Source: Candidatus Zymogenaceae bacterium | Lineage (GTDB): Bacteria > Desulfobacterota > Zymogenia > Zymogenales > Zymogenaceae | Reading direction: 5' to 3' | Assembly (NCBI GenBank): GCA_016933535.1 | Contig: JAFGAS010000025.1 | Location: 41,145 to 105,144 of the forward strand | Length of the DNA stretch: 64,000 bases | Shown: piece after piece, positions 53,099 to 62,438 of the stretch | How positions within the stretch are numbered: position 1 is the stretch's first letter | Layout of the letters: every line of letters begins with the position of its first letter | Notes under the pieces: model-generated | Told to the model about the DNA's origin: nothing | Database searches by the model: none | Seen by the model: the letters and a program-made list of their open reading frames with translations, nothing else | Made by a program: the position numbers and the translations under genes

Positions 53099-54679
53099 CT
53101 AAAGCTTTACCTGTTGAACGGAAAGCATATGCGGCAGCTTCCTGAGCTTTTCAATCACCGAGGGCGACACGACGCCGTCTACCGACAGGATGACCAGGGC
53201 GTTTCCGCCCTCCTTGTCCCGGGCAAGGTGCATTCGGGCGATATTGACGTTGTTTTCTCCCAGTGTCGTCCCGAGACCACCGATAACGCCCGGTTTGTCG
53301 AGGTTCGTGGTGACCAGCAGGATTCCCTCCGGAAAGGCCTCGAGGGGGAAGTTGTTGAGCCTGACGATCCGCGGGCTTCCGTTGCCGAAGATGACCCCGG
53401 AGATGAGCCGTTCTCCTTCTTTTGTCCGGGCCCTCAGAGTGATCTCGCCGGAAAACCCTTGGGCGTTCTCGCTCTTTGTCTCGATTATCTTGATACCCCG
53501 TTCCTTCATGATGATGGGTGCGCTGACGTAGTTTGCGCCCTCTTCGAGGATGGGATCGAGAATCCCCTTGAGCAGGGCCACGGTAACGGGGGGGGTGTCG
53601 ATGGCCGACGCCTCGCCCTGGTATTCGACGGTAATCTGATCGAGGCCTTCCAGCCCCAGCTGCGAGAGAAACGAGCCCATTTTTTCGGCAAGGACGATAT
53701 AAGGGCGCAGCACCGGGGCAGATTCGGGGCTGACCGACGGTGTATTGACGGCGTTTCTGACGATGCCCTTGACCAGGTAGTCGGCAATCTGTTCGGCCAC
53801 GGCCACGGCCACATTTTCCTGGGCCTCTTCGGTGGAGGCGCCGAGGTGGGGGGTAAAGATAATACGATCGTCTTTGAGGAGGTCACCGGGTTCCGGCGGT
53901 TCCTTGACGAAGACATCCAGGGCCGCCCCCGCCACGATTCCCTCGTTGAGGGCCCAGAGGAGATCCGCCTCGTTCACGAGGCCGCCCCGGGCGCAGTTAA
54001 TGATGAAGACTCCCTTCTTCATCAACTTGAATGAGTCCTTGTTGAGCATCCCCACGGTGTCGTCGGTCTTCGGAACGTGGATGGTGATGTAGTCGGATCG
54101 GGCGTAGAGATCATCCAGAGAGACGATCTCGACGCCCATCTTGGAGGCGACCTCCGGGCTGATAAAGGGGTCGGCGGCGATCACGTGCATCTTCAGGCCC
54201 AGGGCCCTGTCCGCGACGATCCGCCCTATATTACCCAGCCCGACCACACCCAGGGTCTTGTTGAAGACTTCCTTGCCCATGAATTTTTTCTTTTCCCATT
54301 TTCCGTCCCGCATGGAAGCGGTGGCCTGGGGAATGTAACGGGAAAGGGAGAGCATCATCGAAACGGCGTGCTCGGCCGTGGTGATGGTGTTACCGCCGGG
54401 GGTGTTCATGACGACGATGCCCTTCTTACTGGCCGACGGCACGTCCACGTTGTCCACGCCGGTGCCGGCCCGGCCGATTACCTTGAGGTTGGTCGCGGCC
54501 TGGATTATATCGGGGGTCATCTTGGTGGCCGACCTGATGGCGATCCCGTCGTAGGCACCGATGATCTTCTTGAGCTCCTCCGGTTTGAGGCCCGTGATGA
54601 CGTCCACCTCGATCCCCGGGGTCTTCTTGAAGATCTCGGCCGCCTTTTCGGACATGCTGTCGCTGATGAGGACTTTCAT
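53099..54679 (-). CDS. serA: D-3-phosphoglycerate dehydrogenase
   Basis: A 526-residue type I enzyme for the first step of serine synthesis. The substrate-binding N-terminus has LKVIGRAGTGVDNVD, the NAD loop is GLGNIG (147-152), and catalytic R231, E260, H278 (FTPHLGAST) are in place. The intervening and C-terminal ACT domains (from about 450, LLVTTNLDKPGVIGGLGTTLGENNVNIARMHL) give possible serine feedback. It overlaps no gene; the aminotransferase stop lies 16 nt upstream, so the two are co-transcribed. Confidence 0.97.
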   Translation of the reverse strand: MKVLISDSMSEKAAEIFKKTPGIEVDVITGLKPEELKKIIGAYDGIAIRSATKMTPDIIQAATNLKVIGRAGTGVDNVDVPSASKKGIVVMNTPGGNTITTAEHAVSMMLSLSRYIPQATASMRDGKWEKKKFMGKEVFNKTLGVVGLGNIGRIVADRALGLKMHVIAADPFISPEVASKMGVEIVSLDDLYARSDYITIHVPKTDDTVGMLNKDSFKLMKKGVFIINCARGGLVNEADLLWALNEGIVAGAALDVFVKEPPEPGDLLKDDRIIFTPHLGASTEEAQENVAVAVAEQIADYLVKGIVRNAVNTPSVSPESAPVLRPYIVLAEKMGSFLSQLGLEGLDQITVEYQGEASAIDTPPVTVALLKGILDPILEEGANYVSAPIIMKERGIKIIETKSENAQGFSGEITLRARTKEGERLISGVIFGNGSPRIVRLNNFPLEAFPEGILLVTTNLDKPGVIGGLGTTLGENNVNIARMHLARDKEGGNALVILSVDGVVSPSVIEKLRKLPHMLSVQQVKL

Positions 54680-54695
54680 GTGATCGCTCTCCTGT

Positions 54696-55838
54696 CTATT
54701 CGAGATTCTTGAGGATATCCTCGGCCACCGAGACGCCGCTGCCGAGCTTTACATCAAACCCGAGATTTTTAAGGGTCATCTCGACCGCGGCAAGGGTCAT
54801 GATGATGTCGAAACGGTCAACCCAGCCCATATGGGCGATTCTGAATATCTTGCCCTTGAGGGTGTCCTGCCCGCCGGCCACGGTGATTCCGTAGACCGTC
54901 CTGAGACCTTTGACGATGTCCCCCCCGGCTATATCGGACGGCGCCTTGATGGCTGTAATGGAGTTGCTGGGGGAGTCGGGGGCAAATAGCTCCAGCCCCA
55001 TGCCGACGGCGCCCTTTCGGGTGGCGTCGGCCATGACCGCGAAACGGTCAAAGAGTTTCTCCAGCCCGATCTCTTTGACGATGGCCAGGGCCTCTCTCAA
55101 GCCCACGATCAGCGAGACCGCCGGAGTATAGGCGTTCTGATTTTTGGCGAGATTTTTTTCTTCTTTCTTGAAATTGAAATAGTATTTCGGCAAGGTAGAG
55201 CGGGAGACGAATTCCCATGCCTTGTCGGAGACCGAGACGAACGCGAGCCCCGGAGGAAGCATCAGTCCCTTTTGCGAGCCGGCCACGACCACGTCCAATC
55301 CCCATTCATCGACCGGCAGCGGGATTACGCCGAGGGCCGATATGGCGTCCACGACGAGGATGGTGTCGGCCTTCTTCCTGACGATATCGGCTATCTCCTT
55401 GACGGGGTGGCCGACGCCGGTCGATGTCTCCGAGGCCTGGATGAAGACGGCCTTGACGTCCTTATGGGAGGCCAGCGCCTCTTCTATCTGGGCCGGCTTT
55501 ACGGCCTGACCCCACGGTACGTCGATATTGACGGCATTTACGCCGTAAGCGGCCGCGATTTCTGCCCACCGCTCTCCGAATTTGCCGCCCCGCACCGTAA
55601 TGACCGAATCGCCGGGCGACAGCGTATTGACGACGGCCGCCTCCATCGCGCCGGTGCCGGAAGAGGCGTGTATGATGACTTCCTTCTTTGTCTTATAGAG
55701 GTATTTAAGCCCTTCTCGCACATCGGCCAGGATCGCTTCGAACCTCGGTGCTCGGTGGTGGATGATCGGCCCGGACATTGCCGTGAGAACCCGTTCCGGA
55801 ACGGGGGTGGGTCCGGGTGTCATGAGGTATTCCTTCAT
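54696..55838 (-). CDS. Class V aminotransferase (serine-glyoxylate / phosphoserine type)
   Basis: A 380-residue PLP enzyme of the alanine-glyoxylate/serine-pyruvate aminotransferase group. The PLP lysine is K190 (AGSQKGLMLPPG), and VVDAISALGV carries the pyridine-binding aspartate. Its gene is fused in an operon with serA, as in many Desulfobacterota where this protein replaces SerC. It probably makes phosphoserine or serine from the SerA product. Cytosolic. Confidence 0.9.
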   Translation of the reverse strand: MKEYLMTPGPTPVPERVLTAMSGPIIHHRAPRFEAILADVREGLKYLYKTKKEVIIHASSGTGAMEAAVVNTLSPGDSVITVRGGKFGERWAEIAAAYGVNAVNIDVPWGQAVKPAQIEEALASHKDVKAVFIQASETSTGVGHPVKEIADIVRKKADTILVVDAISALGVIPLPVDEWGLDVVVAGSQKGLMLPPGLAFVSVSDKAWEFVSRSTLPKYYFNFKKEEKNLAKNQNAYTPAVSLIVGLREALAIVKEIGLEKLFDRFAVMADATRKGAVGMGLELFAPDSPSNSITAIKAPSDIAGGDIVKGLRTVYGITVAGGQDTLKGKIFRIAHMGWVDRFDIIMTLAAVEMTLKNLGFDVKLGSGVSVAEDILKNLE

Positions 55839-55927
55839 GTTTGTGCCTCAAAAGCGGTTTAATGACAATAATCGCAATAACTTGTTATCAGAAACACGCG
55901 TGCTTGTCAAGAGAAATGAATAGCCGT

Positions 55928-57631
55928 TCATTTTTTGTACGAAAACACCGTAGCCTCGAGGGGCTTGATATTCCAGGTGACCGACAAGAGGCGGTCGGCC
56001 TCATCGCGCCGGTTGGAAACCAGGACGCGCCACCTGTTTCGGCCTCCAATCGGGCCGCCGTCGTCTTTCGGCGTGAAATCGACCGCCTCGTGGGAGAAGC
56101 TGAGGACGATCAGACACCGATCGTCTCCGTATTCCCTGAGGTAGGCCAGTATGCCCCGGGGGGTCTCCCTGAGGATTTCGATGGTCCCGCGGGTAAGGGC
56201 GGCGCTTTCCTTGCGCTTCCAGATGATCTTTCGGTAAAAAGAAAACAGGGACGAGGGGTCGTCGGCTTGGGCGGCGACGTTGACGGCCTTATAATCGGGA
56301 TTGACCGGAAGCCAGGTTCCGGCCGCAGACGAGAAACCCGCCGACGTCGAGTTGTCCCACTGCATGGGGGTACGCTCCGGGTCCCTGCCCACGGGGATCG
56401 GCCAGTAACGGATTCCAACGGGGTCCTGGAGGTCCTTCTTTTTGATCGAAAGGTTGGCCATCCCGATCTCTTCGCCGTAGTAGAGGAACGGGGTGCCGCG
56501 AACCGTCAACAACAGCATGGCCGCCACCTGGGCGCGGCCGAGCGTCCGGGCCTCGTTACGGGCGTGGTACCTACCGATGTGGCGCATGCGGTCATGGTTG
56601 GATAAAAAGTATACGGGCCAGGCCGCTTTCGGGACGGCCGTCTCCCATGCGGCGACGGCCGATCCGAAGGAATCGGCGCAAAACGGCTGGTTGGCGAAGT
56701 GGAAATAGAAAGAGAGGTTCAGGCCGTCCGTCCCGTTGCCGTAATAGCGGGCCGGTTCGTTGGGGTCGTCGTTGGCGATCTCACCGACCAGCATCCGATC
56801 CCCGTAGGAATTGACGAGCCGGCGCATCTCGCGCACGACTTCGATATTTTCGGGAAGGTCCTTGTCGTAGAGGTGGCGCTGCATGTCATAGGGGCGGCGG
56901 CCGATACAATAGGGATTGGAGCGCAGCAGTTTATCTTTAAAGATAAAGTTGATCACGTCCAGCCGGAAACCGTCCACGCCTTTGTCAAGCCAAAATCTCA
57001 TTTGATCGTACATCGCCTCTCGCAACTCGGGATTCCTCCAGTTGACGTCCGGCTGTTCGACAAGGAAGTGGTGGTAGTAATACTCCTGGGTCTTCTCGTC
57101 CCACGTCCAGGCAGGGCCCCCAAAGATCGACTGCCAGTTGTTGGGACGGTAGCGGCGCGGTGGCTCTGCCCCGTCGGTGTATCGCCGCTTTAACGGGCGG
57201 GAGGGCGCCGACCAGATGTACCAGTCCCGCTTGGGATTAGTGCGTGAGTTCCTCGACTCGACGAACCAGGGGTGGAGGTGCGAGGTGTGGTTGGGGACGA
57301 AATCAAGAATGACCTTGATCCCGCGTTTATGGGCCTGGACAAGGAGGCGGTCAAAATCGGCCATGGTTCCGTAGGCGGGATCGATACTCTTATAGTCCGA
57401 GATGTCGTAACCGAAGTCGAACATCGGGGAAGGGTAGAAGGGCGAAAACCAGATCGCGTCGACGCCAAGAGAGCCGGGCGTCCCGTCGTTCAGGTAATCC
57501 AGGCGGGAGATAACGCCGGAAAGATCGCCGATTCCATCGCCGTTGGCGTCCATGAAGCTTCTGGGATAGATCTGGTAGACGATCCCGTCTTTCCACCAAT
57601 CTCGTGTATCTGAGGCGCCCTTTCGTTTCAT
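55928..57631 (-). CDS. GH13 alpha-glucosidase (oligo-1,6-glucosidase type)
   Basis: A 567-residue enzyme. Catalytic residues are in order: nucleophile D225 (GFRLDVINF), acid/base E284 (MLVGEIAND) and transition-state D347 (FLSNHDRMRH). The N-terminus has WWKDGIVYQIYPRSF and the strand 3 DFVPNHTS. It likely hydrolyses alpha-1,6- or alpha-1,4-glucosides, or makes trehalose-like products. No signal peptide. Alone on its strand; no regulator adjacent. Confidence 0.94.
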   Translation of the reverse strand: MKRKGASDTRDWWKDGIVYQIYPRSFMDANGDGIGDLSGVISRLDYLNDGTPGSLGVDAIWFSPFYPSPMFDFGYDISDYKSIDPAYGTMADFDRLLVQAHKRGIKVILDFVPNHTSHLHPWFVESRNSRTNPKRDWYIWSAPSRPLKRRYTDGAEPPRRYRPNNWQSIFGGPAWTWDEKTQEYYYHHFLVEQPDVNWRNPELREAMYDQMRFWLDKGVDGFRLDVINFIFKDKLLRSNPYCIGRRPYDMQRHLYDKDLPENIEVVREMRRLVNSYGDRMLVGEIANDDPNEPARYYGNGTDGLNLSFYFHFANQPFCADSFGSAVAAWETAVPKAAWPVYFLSNHDRMRHIGRYHARNEARTLGRAQVAAMLLLTVRGTPFLYYGEEIGMANLSIKKKDLQDPVGIRYWPIPVGRDPERTPMQWDNSTSAGFSSAAGTWLPVNPDYKAVNVAAQADDPSSLFSFYRKIIWKRKESAALTRGTIEILRETPRGILAYLREYGDDRCLIVLSFSHEAVDFTPKDDGGPIGGRNRWRVLVSNRRDEADRLLSVTWNIKPLEATVFSYKK

Positions 57632-57821
57632 ACGGTCCCCTTATAGAAGCGTATCGACTTAAATAGCAGATTATGGATGGTTTTTCAAGGAAAGATAGTG
57701 AAGAATGCCCTATTACCCGAAAATAAATAGGGCCGTACGGGCGGCGATGCCGACTTTATATCCCGTATCCTTGAGGCCGATCATCGGTATGCGTGGGCGG
57801 TCGGCGCCGTCCCTTCTCGTC

Positions 57822-59360
57822 TTACAGCTGGGTCTTCATGGAAGTGACGACGATTGCCGACGTCCCCCCTACTGGGCACTTGAACTCGCAAATGCCGCAA
57901 CCGATGCAGAGGTCGTAGATCACGACAGGCTTTTTTAGCTGATCGCCGTCCGTGGTTACTTCTCCGGGGACCTCTTTGAACGCGATGGCCTTATCGGCGG
58001 TGGGGCAGTGCTCCTGGCAGACGGCGCAGTTGACCCCGTACGCATAGGGCAGACAGCGGTCCATATTAATATAGGCCTTTCCGATGACGGTGACAAGCTT
58101 CTCGGGTATGGTCAATGTCTTTATGGCCTGGGTGGGACAGACCTGGCCGCAGAGGGTGCACCGGTACGTGCAATAGCCCACCCGCGGTACGAGGATCGGG
58201 CAGTAGATCCCCTCGATGCCGCCCGTCGTGAGATCGGGCTGAAGCCCCCCGGTGGGGCATACCATCATGCACTCGGAACACCTGATACACCGGGAAAGGA
58301 ATGCCGCCTCATCACGGGCCCCCGGTGGGCGAATGAGGGCATCGATCCCAAGTGTGTCTTTCAGCTTCCTCACCGGGGCGATCGAGAGCAGTGGCCCCAT
58401 GAGGAGGCCGCTGAAAAGCGAGCCGACAAGCCAGCGGCGCGACATGACGGGGCCCGTCCGCTTCGGTTTTCTCCCGATCGAGTAAACGACCTTTTTCTTG
58501 GGGCACTGCCTGACGCAGTCCAACGTCAGGATGCACTCCCCCTTTTGGAAGACGCCGTCGGTCGAAAAGGCGTCGGTGTCACAGGCTTGGCGGCATTTAT
58601 CGCACCGGGCGCACAGCGCCGCGGGTTTGCGTTTCAGAAAAGATACGCCCGCGATCAGAGAGAGGAGCGCCCCGAGGGGGCAAAGGTATCGGCACCAGAA
58701 GCGGGGCCGGACCGCCTCCAGCGCGATGATGCCCAGGAAAATGGCAAGACTCAGTCCCGCCAGGAAGAAATAGCCCTGATGGAAGGGGAGGACCGTCGTC
58801 TTCATAGCCGAAAGCAAGGCGTCGGCGGAGCCGGAGGCGATCGGGACATCCCACCTGACCAGCGGCCCGAGGACGCCGTGCACAGTGATGGAAAAGAGGG
58901 GGTAGCCGACAACCGTCAGCGACCGGACGACGATCGAGAGGGGATCGAAGATCCCCGCCGGGTTCACCGAAAAGAGCGAGACGGTCAGGATTATCGCGAG
59001 CAGGTAATACTTCAGGTTCTTTGAGGGGACGCGCCGCGTAGGGTGTGCGGGGATGCACGGCCGGGCTAGGTCAAGTATCGTCCCGAGGGGACAAACCCAG
59101 CCGCAGAAAAAGCGCCCGATCAGAAGGGTAAGCGCCGCCAGCAGCAGCGATGGCCAGAAGAAGGCGTTGATCTCCCGGGAAGCGGCCAGCGTCGACAGGG
59201 CGGCCAGCGGGTCGATAGAAAAGAAGACGTTTATCGGGTAATTGATCTGGTCGCCGCCACGGTAGGTGGTGGTTATGAACAGCACGAGAAAGATCGCCAG
59301 GATCAAGAGCTGAATTGTCCATCTCAGGCTGGGTGTCGGGTTCTGGAATCGTTGTGCCAC
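57822..59360 (-). CDS. Membrane polyferredoxin (NapH/CcoG-like)
   Basis: A 512-residue electron carrier. The first half has about six membrane helices and two NapH-type regions (FCGWVCPLGTILDLARPC; FWCRYLCPLG). The second half has further 4Fe-4S motifs: CARCDKCRQACDTDAF, CVRQCPKKKV, CIRCSECMMVCPTGGL, CTLCGQVCP, CAVCQEHCP and CIGCGICEFKCP. It may pass electrons between quinone/periplasm and cytosolic acceptors. It begins 3 nt after the DUF362 gene. Confidence 0.9.
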   Translation of the reverse strand: MAQRFQNPTPSLRWTIQLLILAIFLVLFITTTYRGGDQINYPINVFFSIDPLAALSTLAASREINAFFWPSLLLAALTLLIGRFFCGWVCPLGTILDLARPCIPAHPTRRVPSKNLKYYLLAIILTVSLFSVNPAGIFDPLSIVVRSLTVVGYPLFSITVHGVLGPLVRWDVPIASGSADALLSAMKTTVLPFHQGYFFLAGLSLAIFLGIIALEAVRPRFWCRYLCPLGALLSLIAGVSFLKRKPAALCARCDKCRQACDTDAFSTDGVFQKGECILTLDCVRQCPKKKVVYSIGRKPKRTGPVMSRRWLVGSLFSGLLMGPLLSIAPVRKLKDTLGIDALIRPPGARDEAAFLSRCIRCSECMMVCPTGGLQPDLTTGGIEGIYCPILVPRVGYCTYRCTLCGQVCPTQAIKTLTIPEKLVTVIGKAYINMDRCLPYAYGVNCAVCQEHCPTADKAIAFKEVPGEVTTDGDQLKKPVVIYDLCIGCGICEFKCPVGGTSAIVVTSMKTQL

Positions 59361-59363
59361 CGC

Positions 59364-60323
59364 CTACCCACCGATGATCCTGACTTTCGAGAGGTCGATC
59401 TGCCCTAATCCCATCTCGGATGCGCGAACGATATGGCCGATATCCGTGCCCTTCATGCTGAAGAGCGTTGCCCCGTAGGAGTCGACGGCCACCGGATCGA
59501 TACCCGCGATCACGCGGTTGGTCACCCTGACGTTGCCGAGGTTGCCTCCCGAAGGTCCGCCGTCGAGCATTACACGGGTGGCGTCCAGGACAATGAGGGC
59601 GGGTTTTATGAAGCTGGAGATGTCGGCAAGTTTCTGATCGATTCCCCAGTGGATCTGGCCGCGGTTTGAGCCGATAATCCCCATCAGGTTTTTCATTGAA
59701 AGGGTAAGGGTAGTGGATCCGTGGTTTTTGGCCACCGGGACGTTGATGAGCTTATCGGCCTCCAGCGCCTCTCGGTAAAACGTCCATTCCGCGAGCTTCT
59801 TTGCCCGCGGGAGCCGCCTGGTCAGCCACTTGTTGTCGTCAATATACTCAACTTTTGCCTTCGGGTTCTTGAGTCCTTCCACGGCGGCCTTGATGCCGCT
59901 GGTGGCGTATGTCCTGCGGGCGTCGTCACACGGGTTGTCGAAAACGAGAACCCTCCCGGCCCCGGCATCCAGGCACATCTCGACGATCGTCTTAACGACC
60001 ACCGGATGGGTATTGCCGCCGTACTGCGGGGGACTATCCCAGCCGATGTTGGGCTTGACAACGACCCGCTCGCCCCCGGAGATGAATTTTCCGATTCCCC
60101 CGATCCCCCCGATGGCATCGATGACGGCGTTCTTGTAGTTTGTCCCCTTGCCGACCGAAAGGGTGCTCGTTGCCGCCGCAAAGAGGTTCTCGGGAAGGGC
60201 CACGGCGCCCGCCAGCAGTGTAAGGGACGATGCACAGAGCGCCCGGGTCAGAAACGATCTCCGGTCAAGGAGATCCGAGAACAGCGGATAACCGCTCCGG
60301 TTCTTACCATCTCGCATAGACAT
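59364..60323 (-). CDS. Tat-exported DUF362 protein
   Basis: A 319-residue protein with a twin-arginine signal (LDRRSFLTRALCASSLTLLAGAVALP) and a DUF362 domain: VVKPNIGWDSPP, NTHPVVVKTIVEMCLDAGAGRVLVFDNP, and the late GIDPVAVDSYG. DUF362 proteins are linked to iron-sulfur or electron transfer functions. It is encoded directly before a polyferredoxin with a 3-nt gap, so the two probably form a membrane complex. No cluster-binding cysteines are evident in the mature part. Confidence 0.88.
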   Translation of the reverse strand: MSMRDGKNRSGYPLFSDLLDRRSFLTRALCASSLTLLAGAVALPENLFAAATSTLSVGKGTNYKNAVIDAIGGIGGIGKFISGGERVVVKPNIGWDSPPQYGGNTHPVVVKTIVEMCLDAGAGRVLVFDNPCDDARRTYATSGIKAAVEGLKNPKAKVEYIDDNKWLTRRLPRAKKLAEWTFYREALEADKLINVPVAKNHGSTTLTLSMKNLMGIIGSNRGQIHWGIDQKLADISSFIKPALIVLDATRVMLDGGPSGGNLGNVRVTNRVIAGIDPVAVDSYGATLFSMKGTDIGHIVRASEMGLGQIDLSKVRIIGG

Positions 60324-60359
60324 CCTCCGTTGCCGACGGTGGATAGTTGATAGACGAGT

Positions 60360-60515
60360 CTATTCGTTTTTCTCTTCGCCGGCCTGAGCCTCGGTGACTT
60401 CCTCAGTATAGACCTGGGCTACGCTCTTGACGTTAATCCCCGCGGCCTTGAGGGCGCCGGTGATATCGCCGGCCTTGGTGTCATAGGTTTTGAGGATGTA
60501 ATTTACCTGCTTCAT
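60360..60515 (-). CDS. 51-residue partner of the DUF362 operon
   Basis: ATG 60515 has AAGGGGAC upstream; the product starts MKQVNYILKTYDTKAGDITG and continues KAAGINVKSVAQVYTEEV before an acidic tail. A longer in-frame open region to 60671 lacks a ribosome site. It sits 36 nt before the DUF362 gene on the same strand and may be co-transcribed. ACT-like or ferredoxin-like fold is possible; function unknown. Confidence 0.6.
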   Translation of the reverse strand: MKQVNYILKTYDTKAGDITGALKAAGINVKSVAQVYTEEVTEAQAGEEKNE

Positions 60516-60722
60516 TGCGTTTAGTCCCCTTGTGAGTGGTTGAGTATGAAAGTGCCAGCAAGATAAGTATACCATGCCTCTTTTTTTCTGTCCAGAAGGT
60601 ATGGCGGGATTTTTTGGGTCGGCCGGGGACGGATACGTCAACGGTTTGGCGACGTGAGCGAAAGAGGGCAAAGGGCCGGGGCGTGACGGGTGTCTCGCCC
60701 CGGCATCAGACTATCTTATAGG

Positions 60723-62225
60723 TTAGAAGTCCCACAGGCGCATAAGGCCGGCCGAAACCGTCCAGTCCGGATCGGCATCGCCGAAACCGGAGGCGCCGGA
60801 GACGAAGAAGACGCATTTTCCGACAAGGAACCTGAAACCGCCGCCGGCCATGTAACTCTCGGTGACCGATTTGCCTCCCAGCTTTCCATAGAACTCACCG
60901 AAAACCGATATCCGGTCGGTTACGGCGTATTCCGTGCCGAGACCAACGACAAAAAAGTCATTCTGGGCGCTCAGCTCTTCGGGATTGCCCTCGATCGCAA
61001 GGCCCAGGTTGGCGTGGGCGACCAGCTTCTTATATGAAACCGACGCGAGGATCAGCCCGGTGAAATCCATCTTTCCGCTGTCCAATCCCTTGTTATAGCT
61101 ATTCATGGGCAGCTTGATGTCGGTGAGGAAGCCGAAGCGGAATATCCCGGCCTGCCAGGGCGATACCTTGAAGTTGACGTGGAGATCGGATATTCCGTCG
61201 GTGTCTCCGTAAACGGGCGAATCCTCAAGCAAAAAGTACGAAGAGGAAAAGCCGATGTCGACACCATTGGCTACTCCGACCCTGATATCCTTATAGAAGA
61301 CGTCGTAGAGGATCGAATCGTCATCAAATCCCGAGGCGGAAAGGCCCAGCGAGGTATATACGCCGTTTTTCTTGACCGTCCAGGCCTCGTTTGTGTTCAT
61401 CGGGAAGGGGTAGTATGAGAGGCGCAGCGGGGTCTCGTCGGTATAGAACGACAGACCGGCGCTCGGGCCGACATCCCAAACGCGCGACAGCGACAGCCCT
61501 GCCGACCATTCGGGGGTCTGCGGTGTCAGGCCGTACGACCCGATGACGCCCCATTCCCATCCCCAGGCCAGCGGTCCGACCACCCCGAGGGACACCTTTG
61601 CGATCTCGTGTTGCCTGTCGTCGCCGGTGGTCCCGGCAACGTCGGCGACGATCGACCAGTGATCGGTAATCAGGTATTCAAGTCCCGCGCCGTAGGCAAA
61701 CAGGTAGTCGTAGTGCCGGTATCGCGTGTTGTCGCCGATTATGGCAAGGCCGGCGTTGAGGTTAATCTTCAGGTTCTTGACGGTCGCCGAATAGAGCCCG
61801 GTTACGAAGAAATCCTGCTCGTCGGTTCCAAGGCCTTCGGTGTCCTCGGCGTTGGGGAGCTTGGTCGCGATTGAAAAGCCGAGCCTTCCCCAGGGGCCCT
61901 TCCAGGGAGACACCTTGAGGCCGATCGTCAGATCTCCGGCACCCGACGTTATGCTGTCATCGGGCCACTGCCGCATCATGAAGCCGCCGAACTTGAACAT
62001 AAGATCGGTGTCTTCCGAGACGCCCCAGGTTACGCCCAGGCCGGGCGTATGCAGGAGCAGCGATGAGTCGGGAAGCCTTTCGGCGGAAAAATTGACGTCT
62101 AAACGGAGTTTACCGGCGCCGACCGTATCGGCGCGGTCCGTGGCCAGGGGATTGATCTCTGCAGCCTGCGCGGCAACTCCAAAGGCAACAAATACAGAAA
62201 GAAAAAGGAAGAGGATCTTCTTCAT
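60723..62225 (-). CDS. Outer-membrane beta-barrel with duplicated halves
   Basis: A 500-residue exported protein: signal peptide (1-21, FLFLSVFVAFGVAAQA) and a long beta-strand pattern ending in Phe (RLWDF), as in outer-membrane proteins. The two halves (about 50-230 and 300-470) match each other: DLTIGLKVSPWKGPWGRLGF against DLHVNFKVSPWQAGIFRFGF, then NLNAGLAI against HANLGLAI and AYGAGLEYLITDHWSIVADV against VVGLGTEYAVTDRISVFGEF. It resembles COG4313-type transporters. AAAGGTG precedes ATG 62225. Confidence 0.8.
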   Translation of the reverse strand: MKKILFLFLSVFVAFGVAAQAAEINPLATDRADTVGAGKLRLDVNFSAERLPDSSLLLHTPGLGVTWGVSEDTDLMFKFGGFMMRQWPDDSITSGAGDLTIGLKVSPWKGPWGRLGFSIATKLPNAEDTEGLGTDEQDFFVTGLYSATVKNLKINLNAGLAIIGDNTRYRHYDYLFAYGAGLEYLITDHWSIVADVAGTTGDDRQHEIAKVSLGVVGPLAWGWEWGVIGSYGLTPQTPEWSAGLSLSRVWDVGPSAGLSFYTDETPLRLSYYPFPMNTNEAWTVKKNGVYTSLGLSASGFDDDSILYDVFYKDIRVGVANGVDIGFSSSYFLLEDSPVYGDTDGISDLHVNFKVSPWQAGIFRFGFLTDIKLPMNSYNKGLDSGKMDFTGLILASVSYKKLVAHANLGLAIEGNPEELSAQNDFFVVGLGTEYAVTDRISVFGEFYGKLGGKSVTESYMAGGGFRFLVGKCVFFVSGASGFGDADPDWTVSAGLMRLWDF

Positions 62226-62438
62226 TTCTACACCTTTCTCTAATTAAATTACATATTTCTTTTTTAGGTAAGTAAAGACAAGTTATTTTTACCATTTTAC
62301 TCTTGTATGTGTCAATTAATAACTCGATAAAGAGAAATAAAAACCCGACGGCCCGGCCGTTTGCTATCCGGACGCTTTTCTGTTGATTATTCATCGTATC
62401 ATTTGTAGAATAGTAACAACCCCGCATAAGGATTATTT

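Noticed and set aside
60516..60671. N-terminal extension of the 51-residue protein
   Set aside because: The extra 52 codons are low-complexity and lack a ribosome site, while ATG 60515 has one.
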